A DNA stretch of 15,878 nucleotides from an uncultured Eubacteriales bacterium (GTDB lineage Bacteria > Bacillota > Clostridia > Oscillospirales > Oscillospiraceae): the NCBI GenBank assembly GCA_902461475.1, contig CABPXX010000003.1, positions 1-15,878 of the forward strand, in the 5' to 3' direction. The notes beneath the pieces are model-generated. The model saw only the letters and a program-made list of their open reading frames with translations. It was not told the DNA's origin and did no database searches. Of the stretch, positions 1 through 5,717 are shown in pieces (the first letter of the stretch is position 1; the number at the start of each line of letters is the position of its first letter). Both the position numbers and the translations under genes were made by a program.

Positions 1-103
1 GGGATGCTGCCCGAAAACCATGGGTGCTTTGTACAAAACAGACAGGGAGAAATCGTCAATTCGAGGGGAGATTGCCAAAAAGATCACAGATGTGTTTTTG
101 ACG

Positions 104-132
104 TTGACAGATGTCTTTCCTGGAACTATAAT
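104..132 (+). promoter_or_regulatory. Consensus sigma-A promoter for serC-serA
   Basis: A perfect -35 (TTGACA, 104-109) and a perfect -10 (TATAAT, 127-132) are separated by 17 bases. Transcription would start near 139, giving a leader of about 57 bases before serC. No riboswitch, T-box or attenuator structure was seen in the leader, so expression looks constitutive or controlled by a factor not visible here. The stretch 1-103 upstream has open frames but nothing I recognise. Confidence 0.85.
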
Positions 133-195
133 GCATATAACACATTAAAGTGATAGCATAATAATGTGAAAAATCTCAGAGAGGAGAAACTGCTC

Positions 196-1284
196 ATGGG
201 CAATCAACGTGTATACAACTTTTCCGCAGGCCCTTCCATGCTTCCGCTGGAAGTCCTCACCCGAGCCGGGTCAGAGATCACCAATTATCAGGGCTCCGGC
301 ATGTCAGTGATGGAGATGAGCCACCGATCTAAGGTTTTTGACAAGATCTTTCAGGACACCAAGGAGCGGTTCATTCGCCTGTTCCATGTGCCTGACAACT
401 ATAAGGTGCTGTTTTTGCAGGGGGGCGCTTCGGGCCAGTTCTCCATGGTGCCTCTGAACCTCATTGGAAAGACGGGAAAGGCAGACTATGCCGTCACCGG
501 CAACTTCTCCAACATCGCCTATAAGGAGGCCAAAAAGTACGGCCAGATCAACCTGGCCGCCTCCAGCGAGGACCAAAACCACACCTATATCCCCACCCAG
601 GACCAGCTGAAGCTGGACCCGGAGGCCAGCTACTTCCACTACTGCGCCAACAACACCATCTACGGCACCGAGTGGCAGTATGTGCCCGACACTGGGGACG
701 TGCCCCTGGTGTGTGACATGTCCTCGGATTTCATGAGCCGAGTGGTGGACGTGTCTAAGTACGGCATCATCTACGGCGGCGCTCAGAAGAACCTGGCCCC
801 GGCGGGCCTCACCATCGCCATTGTCCGGGAGGACCTGGCAGGCCACGAGCTGCCTTACACCCCCCTCATCATGAACTACAAGACCATGATCGACAAGGAC
901 TCCATGTACAACACGCCCCCCTGCTGGTGCATCTACATGCTGGGTCTGGTGCTGGAGTGGCTGGAAGAGCGGGGCGGCGTGGAAGGAATGGAGAAGATCA
1001 AGCACGCCAAGGCCCAGCTGCTCTACGACGTGCTGGACGACTCCAAGCTGTTCACCTGCCCCGCCCAGAAGGGGAGCCGTTCCGATATGAACGTCACCTT
1101 CCGCACCGGAAACGCCGATTTGGACGCCAAGTTTGTGGCTGAAGCCACCGCGGCGGGCTTTGTCAACCTCAAGGGCCACCGCAACGTGGGAGGTATGCGG
1201 GCCTCCATCTACAACGCCATGCCCACCGAAGGGGTGGAGAAGCTGGCGGACTTCATCCGGGCCTTTGACCAGGTCAACGGCTGA
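196..1284 (+). CDS. serC: Phosphoserine aminotransferase
   Basis: A 362-residue class V, PLP-dependent aminotransferase that converts 3-phosphohydroxypyruvate and glutamate to phosphoserine and 2-oxoglutarate in cytosolic serine synthesis. The N-terminus YNFSAGPSMLP is the SerC signature. GGASGQF (76-82) is the cofactor phosphate-binding loop, and Lys198 in GGAQKNLAPAG is the PLP Schiff-base lysine. GHRNVGGMRASIYNA (327-341) is the substrate-phosphate/C-terminal signature. Length matches the family (about 360). The frame is open back to a GTG at 166, but AGAGGAGA just upstream of the ATG at 196, and the conserved start of the family, favour 196. It is followed after 17 bases by serA, so the two form an operon for adjacent steps. 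No serB (phosphatase) is in the window. Confidence 0.95.
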   Translation: MGNQRVYNFSAGPSMLPLEVLTRAGSEITNYQGSGMSVMEMSHRSKVFDKIFQDTKERFIRLFHVPDNYKVLFLQGGASGQFSMVPLNLIGKTGKADYAVTGNFSNIAYKEAKKYGQINLAASSEDQNHTYIPTQDQLKLDPEASYFHYCANNTIYGTEWQYVPDTGDVPLVCDMSSDFMSRVVDVSKYGIIYGGAQKNLAPAGLTIAIVREDLAGHELPYTPLIMNYKTMIDKDSMYNTPPCWCIYMLGLVLEWLEERGGVEGMEKIKHAKAQLLYDVLDDSKLFTCPAQKGSRSDMNVTFRTGNADLDAKFVAEATAAGFVNLKGHRNVGGMRASIYNAMPTEGVEKLADFIRAFDQVNG

Positions 1285-1301
1285 GACAGGGGGAAACCAT
1301 C

Positions 1302-2468
1302 ATGTTTCGTATCAAAACCATGAATAAAATTGCCCAAGTTGGGCTCAACCAGTTCCCCGCCGACTATCAGGTGGGGGACAACGTGGAGGGGGAGAAGGGC
1401 ATTCTGGTCCGCTCCGCCAAGCTCCACGACTACCCCTTCCCTGACACCCTGTGGGGCATCGCCCGGGCGGGAGCAGGCACCAACAACATCCCGGTGGCCG
1501 AGTGCGCCCAGAAGGGCATTGTGGTGTTCAACACCCCCGGTGCCAACGCCAACGGCGTGAAGGAGCTGGTGCTTGCCGCGCTGCTCATGGCCTCTCGGGA
1601 CCTGGTGGGGGGCGTGGAATGGGTGAAGGCCCAAGCCGCAAACCCTGACACCGACGTGGCCGCTGCCGTGGAGAAGGGCAAGTCCGCCTTTGTGGGCCCC
1701 GAGCTGTACCGCAAGACTCTGGGTGTCATCGGCCTGGGTGCCATTGGCGCTCTGGTGGCCAATGTGGCCCTGTCCTTAGGGATGGAGGTGTACGGCTATG
1801 ACCCCTTCCTGTCGGTGGACACCGCTCTGCGCCTGGACCGCCATGTGCATGTGGTCAAGGATGTGGCCGAGCTGTACCGGATCAGCGACTATGTGACCAT
1901 CCACGTGCCCTACACTCCCGACACCCGCCATACCATCAACGCCGACACCATCGCCCAGATGAAGGACGGGGTGCGGGTGGTAAACCTGGCCCGGGGCGAG
2001 CTGGTGGACGATGTGGCCATGATGGCCGCTTTGGAGAGCGGCAAGGTGGCCCGCTACGTCACCGCCTTCCCCAACAATACCATCACCCTGGCTCCCAACG
2101 TGGTGCCCATTCCCCACCTGGGGGCCTCCACCCCTGAGAGCGAGGACAACTGCGCCATCATGGCCGCCCAGCAGCTGCGGGACTTCCTGGAAAACGGCAA
2201 CATCAAAAACTCCGTGAACTTCCCCAACGTGGAGATGGAGCGGTCCGGGGTGCAGCGGTTGTGCATCATCCACCGCAACATCCCCGCCATGCTGGCCAAT
2301 ATCACCGCCCAGCTCTCCGGCGACGGGGTGAACGTGGAGAACATGACCAACAAGTCCCGAGGGGACTTCGCCTACACCCTGGTGGATGTGGGGTCCCAGG
2401 TGGAAGAGAGCGTCATTGACGACATCCGAGCCATTGACGGCATCATCCGGGTGAGAGTGATCTCTTGA
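1302..2468 (+). CDS. serA: D-3-phosphoglycerate dehydrogenase (short ACT-domain type)
   Basis: A 388-residue NAD-dependent 2-hydroxyacid dehydrogenase catalysing the first step of serine synthesis, 3-phosphoglycerate to 3-phosphohydroxypyruvate. The Rossmann glycines are in GLGAIG (144-149), and Asp167 in GYDPF probably binds the NAD ribose. Arg231 (LARGELVDD) and His272 (PHLGASTPE) are the expected catalytic Arg and His. Residues about 318-388 form a C-terminal ACT domain (CIIHRNIPAMLANIT), the usual site of serine feedback. There is no intervening ASB domain, so this is the compact form. The catalytic Glu, normally in a FPTEP-like turn, appears to be Asn259 (TAFPNNT). GGGGGAAA lies 6 bases before the ATG at 1302; a second ATG at 1320 is possible. 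It follows serC closely and shares its promoter. Confidence 0.93.
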   Translation: MFRIKTMNKIAQVGLNQFPADYQVGDNVEGEKGILVRSAKLHDYPFPDTLWGIARAGAGTNNIPVAECAQKGIVVFNTPGANANGVKELVLAALLMASRDLVGGVEWVKAQAANPDTDVAAAVEKGKSAFVGPELYRKTLGVIGLGAIGALVANVALSLGMEVYGYDPFLSVDTALRLDRHVHVVKDVAELYRISDYVTIHVPYTPDTRHTINADTIAQMKDGVRVVNLARGELVDDVAMMAALESGKVARYVTAFPNNTITLAPNVVPIPHLGASTPESEDNCAIMAAQQLRDFLENGNIKNSVNFPNVEMERSGVQRLCIIHRNIPAMLANITAQLSGDGVNVENMTNKSRGDFAYTLVDVGSQVEESVIDDIRAIDGIIRVRVIS

Positions 2469-2493
2469 CAAGCGCTCCATCCCCGGATAGTAT
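2465..2493 (+). promoter_or_regulatory. Promoter overlapping the serA stop codon, for the PPTase gene
   Basis: TTGACA (2465-2470) contains the serA TGA stop. After exactly 17 bases comes TAGTAT (2488-2493), a 4-of-6 match to the -10. The start point would be near 2500, just ahead of the hairpin at 2505-2537. It would give the PPTase gene transcription independent of the serine operon. Assigned from consensus match and spacing only. Confidence 0.55.
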
Positions 2494-2504
2494 GAAACCA
2501 AGAC

Positions 2505-2541
2505 ACAGCCTGCGAATCGGTGTGGTTCGCAGGCTGTTTTT
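2505..2541 (+). terminator. Intrinsic terminator after serA
   Basis: A perfect 12-bp stem (ACAGCCTGCGAA, 2505-2516, with its complement at 2526-2537) and a 9-base loop are followed by five T (2537-2541). It should end the serC-serA transcript. It lies only 18 bases before the PPTase start codon and directly abuts that gene's ribosome site, so it may also form a 5' hairpin on a PPTase message starting near 2500. Confidence 0.85.
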
Positions 2542-2559
2542 ATGGAGAGAGGTGTGGAT

Positions 2560-3084
2560 ATGTCCACGAAGATTTATGGCGTGAAGGGGGAGGACGGGCG
2601 TAAGCTCAGCCGCCCTCTGCTGCGGCTGGCTGCCCGGAAATATGGCTGGGGGGAGCTGCCGGAGCTGGAGTACAGCGGTCGGGGCAAGCCCCTCATCCCC
2701 GGGGAGGGGCGCTGGCTGTCCCTGTCCCACTCGGGGGGCTACGCCCTGTGCGCCCTGTCGGAGTGTCCTGTGGGGGTGGACATTGAGCTGGTGAAGCCCC
2801 ACCGGCCCGGCCTGCCCGCCTTTTGCTTTGCAGAGGAGGAACTGCCCCTCTTTGACGGCACTGACGAGAGTTTCACCCGCCTGTGGACTTTGAAAGAGAG
2901 CTTTTGCAAGCTGGGAGACACTCCCCTGTACCCGCCTCGGAAGGTGCCTGTGCCGCCTCCCTGTCCCCACAGGAGTTATGAGGGGGAGGGCTGGTGGGCC
3001 TCTGTGTGCTGCCAGGATACCCCGCCGGAGGGTATTGAGTGGGTGAACTTGGAGGATATTGTTGAAGTTTTTACCACTCCTTAA
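2560..3084 (+). CDS. Sfp-type 4'-phosphopantetheinyl transferase
   Basis: A 174-residue enzyme predicted to move the 4'-phosphopantetheine arm from CoA to a serine of a carrier protein. Motifs in order are WLSLSHSGG (52-60, the N/S-H-S-G CoA-binding stretch), GVDIE (72-76, with Mg-binding Asp74 and Glu76), and FTRLWTLKESFCK (105-117), the W-x-x-K-E-x-x-x-K signature. It is short for the Sfp class (about 220), mainly through a reduced C-terminal half, and resembles compact clostridial forms. The frame extends to an ATG at 2542, but that lies against the terminator T-run; GAGAGAGGTG ends 5 bases before the ATG at 2560, which I chose. No carrier protein, NRPS or PKS gene is in the window, so its partner is unknown. 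Expression probably comes from the promoter at 2465-2493. Confidence 0.85.
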   Translation: MSTKIYGVKGEDGRKLSRPLLRLAARKYGWGELPELEYSGRGKPLIPGEGRWLSLSHSGGYALCALSECPVGVDIELVKPHRPGLPAFCFAEEELPLFDGTDESFTRLWTLKESFCKLGDTPLYPPRKVPVPPPCPHRSYEGEGWWASVCCQDTPPEGIEWVNLEDIVEVFTTP

Positions 3085-3091
3085 AGAAACC

Positions 3092-3120
3092 TTAACCGGG
3101 TCTGAGGGAAAACCTAAAAT
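3092..3120 (+). promoter_or_regulatory. Candidate promoter for the glycolipid gene pair
   Basis: TTAACC (3092-3097, 4 of 6) and TAAAAT (3115-3120, 5 of 6) are 17 bases apart in the 82-base gap between the PPTase and the glycosyltransferase. An alternative extended -10, TGGTACACT (3126-3134), lies just downstream. There is no terminator between the two genes, so read-through from the PPTase is also possible. Confidence 0.45.
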
Positions 3121-3166
3121 GCCTTTGGTACACTAGGACAGAACTAGGATGAAGGAGAACAAAGGC

Positions 3167-4234
3167 ATGAACGTCCTGATTTTAACCGGAAAATTTGGTA
3201 TGGGGCACTGGTCCGCCTCCCAGGCGTTGCAGCAGCAGCTGGAGCGGGAGGGGCACCAGGTGCACACCGTGGATCTTTTTGACTACGCCATGCCCGAGCT
3301 GGCCCCCACCCTCTACCGGATGTTTGGGTGGCTGGTGAAGTACGGCGGCGGCCTGTATAACCTCTTCCACCGCCTGACCCGCAACGTGGAGGGGGACATG
3401 CCCCTGGCCGGGGCGTGGGTGGAGTATCTGGAAGAGCTGCTCTTTGAGACGGGGGCGGATGTGGTGGTGTCCACCCATCCCGTGTGCTCCTCGGTGGTGG
3501 CCCGGTACAAGCGGGAGGGGGGCGGGATGCCCCTGGTGACCTGCATCACCGACGTGACCAGCCACAGCGAGTGGATTCACCCCGGCACCGACTGCTACCT
3601 GGTGGCCTCTCACCAGGTGCGCCAGGGTCTGGTGGACAAGGGCGTGGAGGCCGAGCGAATTCTGGTCTCCGGCATTCCCGTGGGCCAGCAGTTCACCGGA
3701 GGGAAACCCAACCGGGGCCAGCGGGAACTGCTCATCATGGGGGGCGGCCTGGGGCTGATGCCTCGGCGGGACCGCTTCTATGAGCAGCTCAACGCCCTGC
3801 CCGGGGTCCATGTGACCATTCTCACCGGGCGCAATGAGAAGCTGTATCAGCGCCTCCATGGAAAATATGAGAACATTGAGGTGGTGGGCTTTACCACCCA
3901 GGTGGACCAGTACATGGCCCGGGCCCACCTGATGCTGTCCAAGCCCGGAGGCATTACCGTCTTTGAGGCCATCGCCAGCCGCCTGCCCATGCTGGTGTGG
4001 GCCCCCTTTCTGGACCAGGAGCGGGAGAACGCCCGGTTCCTGCTGGAGGCGGGCATGGCCCGCCTGGCGGATAAAGAGGAGGAGGCCTGCCTGTGGGCCA
4101 TTGAGAGTACCTTGTACGATGAGGCAGGGCTGGCCAGTATGCGCCGAGCCATGGAGAAGGCCTCCAACACCATGTGCCGGGCGACGGTGTGCGCCGTGGT
4201 GGAGCAGCTGGCCGGAGAGAAGGTGTACGCATGA
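3167..4234 (+). CDS. MGDG synthase/UgtP-like glycosyltransferase (GT28)
   Basis: A 355-residue GT-B glycosyltransferase of the MGDG-synthase/processive diacylglycerol glucosyltransferase family, related to MurG. The N-terminal half has the acceptor-side glycine loop GKFGMGHWSAS (8-18) and THPVCSS (103-109). The C-terminal nucleotide-sugar half has MGGGLGLMP (191-199), TGRNEKL (220-226) and LSKPGGITVFEA (257-268), the family's UDP-sugar signature. It probably adds a sugar to diacylglycerol or another lipid at the inner membrane face; sugar and acceptor cannot be read from sequence. An ATG at 3149 also opens the frame, but it has no spaced ribosome site, whereas AAGGAGAA lies 7 bases before 3167. 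Its stop overlaps the start of the next gene by four bases (ATGA), indicating coupled translation. Confidence 0.85.
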   Translation: MNVLILTGKFGMGHWSASQALQQQLEREGHQVHTVDLFDYAMPELAPTLYRMFGWLVKYGGGLYNLFHRLTRNVEGDMPLAGAWVEYLEELLFETGADVVVSTHPVCSSVVARYKREGGGMPLVTCITDVTSHSEWIHPGTDCYLVASHQVRQGLVDKGVEAERILVSGIPVGQQFTGGKPNRGQRELLIMGGGLGLMPRRDRFYEQLNALPGVHVTILTGRNEKLYQRLHGKYENIEVVGFTTQVDQYMARAHLMLSKPGGITVFEAIASRLPMLVWAPFLDQERENARFLLEAGMARLADKEEEACLWAIESTLYDEAGLASMRRAMEKASNTMCRATVCAVVEQLAGEKVYA

Positions 4235-5301
4235 AGCTGGGGAGCAAAAAACAGCTGGTGTGGTTTGGAGTCATGGGCCTACTGCTGTGTGCCACCGCCT
4301 ACACCATTTTGAGCCAGCAGTCCCCCCGGGAGCTGGCGGCGGCCATGGCCCGGGCAGATGCCCGGCTGCTCTTGCTGGCCCTTCCGGTAATGGCCCTGTT
4401 CATCGCCTGTGAGGCCGGGGCCACCCGGCTAGTGTTGGGGGCCCTGGGTTGTGCCCAGCCCTTCCGACGGTGCTATTTTTACTCGTGCACCGGATTCTTT
4501 TTCAGTAACGTCACCCCCTCTGCCACGGGAGGACAGCCCGCCCAGGTGTACTACATGAACCGGGACGGGGTGCCGGTGGTGTCGGGCACCATCGACATGC
4601 TGCTGGTGAGCATTGGTTACCACACGGCGGTGGTGTGCTATGCCTTGGCGGCCCTCTACTTTGGCCGTGACCTGCTGGAGCAGCTGGGCGGCCAGGTGGG
4701 AGTGCTCGTCGGGGTGGGGCTTGCCATCTTTGTGGTGCTGAATGTGGCCATGATCTTGTTGCTCTTTCTCCCCGGACCTGCCCGCCGCCTGGGCTACTTC
4801 GGCATTGCCCTGGCCTGCTCCCTGGTGAAGCGGCTGGACCGTGCAGCCTTGGAGGAGAAGCTGGAGGGCGTGCTGGCCCAGTACCGCCAGGGGGCCCGGG
4901 TCATTGCCCGCAATCCCCTGGTGCTGGTGGGGGTGGTGGCCCTCAGCGGGGCCCAGCTGGGGTGCTCCTATCTGGTGCCCTACCTGGTGTATCGGGCCTT
5001 CGGCCTGTCCGGCATGAGCCTGTTGCAGGTGGCGGCCCTCCAGGTGCTGTGCACCGTGGCAGTAGGCTTTCTCCCGCTGCCTGGTTCCGCAGGAGCGGCG
5101 GAAGGGGTGTTTCTGCGCACCTTCTTGGCGGTGTTTGGCACGGGGCTGGTGGCTCCGGCCATGATTCTCTCCCGGACCATGAGCTGCTATCTGGTGCTGC
5201 TGGTCACCGGGGGCGTGACCCTGGTGGGGCACCTGCGGCGAAACATGGCCGGAAGAAATATGAAAACCTCTTGCAATCCCCTGAGGGGTGTGGTATCATA
5301 G
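4231..5301 (+). CDS. YbhN/LPG-synthase transmembrane-domain (UPF0104) membrane protein
   Basis: A 356-residue integral membrane protein of the family sharing the flippase-like domain of lysylphosphatidylglycerol synthase (MprF) and YbhN/AglD. About eight hydrophobic segments are visible (roughly 8-28, 43-63, 119-142, 153-178, 229-254, 262-284, 296-316, 318-334). Family motifs are NVTPSATGGQPAQVYYM (93-109) and LPLPGSAGAAEG (281-292). The cytosolic aminoacyl-transferase domain of MprF is absent, so it is unlikely to make lysyl-lipids itself. Its start codon overlaps the stop of the glycosyltransferase, with GGAGAGAAGG upstream inside that gene. The coupling suggests it moves or helps assemble the lipid made by its partner; this is inference. 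Confidence 0.82.
   Translation: MKLGSKKQLVWFGVMGLLLCATAYTILSQQSPRELAAAMARADARLLLLALPVMALFIACEAGATRLVLGALGCAQPFRRCYFYSCTGFFFSNVTPSATGGQPAQVYYMNRDGVPVVSGTIDMLLVSIGYHTAVVCYALAALYFGRDLLEQLGGQVGVLVGVGLAIFVVLNVAMILLLFLPGPARRLGYFGIALACSLVKRLDRAALEEKLEGVLAQYRQGARVIARNPLVLVGVVALSGAQLGCSYLVPYLVYRAFGLSGMSLLQVAALQVLCTVAVGFLPLPGSAGAAEGVFLRTFLAVFGTGLVAPAMILSRTMSCYLVLLVTGGVTLVGHLRRNMAGRNMKTSCNPLRGVVS
5271..5299 (+). promoter_or_regulatory. Promoter of secG, inside the end of the upstream gene
   Basis: TTGCAA (5271-5276) and TATCAT (5294-5299) are separated by 17 bases, and the -10 is extended by TGG (5291-5293). The last base of the -10 is the first base of the upstream gene's TAG stop. It would give secG its own transcript with a leader of about 55 bases. 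Confidence 0.6.
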
Positions 5302-5361
5302 AAAACACTTGTAAGGGCTGTTGCGCCCATTTTTAGACTGTGACTGAAAGGATTGAATTCC

Positions 5362-5598
5362 ATGACCACTCCTCAGCTGATTCTGTCTATCGTTTACTTC
5401 GTGGTGTCTCTGGCCCTGATCGCCATCGTGATGCTCCAGTCCGGAAAGAGCGCTGGTCTGTCCGGTGCCATCTCCGGTGCTGCTGACACCTTCCTGTCCA
5501 AGAACAAGGCCAAGACTGCCGATGCCCGCATGGCCAAGATGACCAAGTGGGTCGCCATCGTGTTCCTGGTTCTGACCATGGTTCTGACTCTGATCTAA
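5362..5598 (+). CDS. secG: Protein-export membrane protein SecG
   Basis: A 78-residue subunit of the SecYEG translocon that aids SecA-driven protein export. It has two membrane segments (about 4-24 and 60-77) joined by the conserved loop VMLQSGKSAGLSGAISGAAD (23-42), typical of clostridial SecG. The frame is open from a TTG at 5353, but the ATG at 5362 has GAAAGGA 9 bases upstream and gives the family's usual N-terminus. It has its own promoter and a strong terminator, so it is a single-gene unit. The gene on its right is convergent. Confidence 0.92.
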   Translation: MTTPQLILSIVYFVVSLALIAIVMLQSGKSAGLSGAISGAADTFLSKNKAKTADARMAKMTKWVAIVFLVLTMVLTLI

Positions 5599-5610
5599 AC
5601 AATAGCAGGA

Positions 5611-5644
5611 AATCCCTCGACTGTGACAGTCGAGGGATTTTTTT
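5611..5644 (+). terminator. Intrinsic terminator of secG
   Basis: A perfect 13-bp stem (AATCCCTCGACTG, 5611-5623, with its complement at 5627-5639) and a three-base loop run into seven T (5638-5644). It starts 12 bases after the secG stop. Confidence 0.93.
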
Positions 5645-5650
5645 CTAGTG

Positions 5651-5690
5651 AAAGAGAGCCCCCGGAGTTTTCGCTCCAGGGGCTCTCTTT
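5651..5690 (-). terminator. Terminator of the GH110 surface-enzyme gene
   Basis: A 12-bp outer stem (5651-5662 with 5679-5690, AAAGAGAGCCCC and complement), one C/A mismatch, a 4-bp inner stem and a TTTTCG loop lie 27 bases beyond the stop of the minus-strand gene. The T-run on that strand is short (TTTC), so it may be leaky; the secG hairpin just beyond could act as a second barrier between the converging genes. Confidence 0.75.
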
Positions 5691-5717
5691 GATCAAGGCT
5701 TGGGACAGAAAACCGGA

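Noticed and set aside
1..153. Open frames at the left edge (one to TGA at 151-153, another to TAA at about 148)
   Set aside because: Neither resembles a known protein end, and both run through the perfect serC promoter at 104-132. A short gene tail ending at the edge cannot be excluded.
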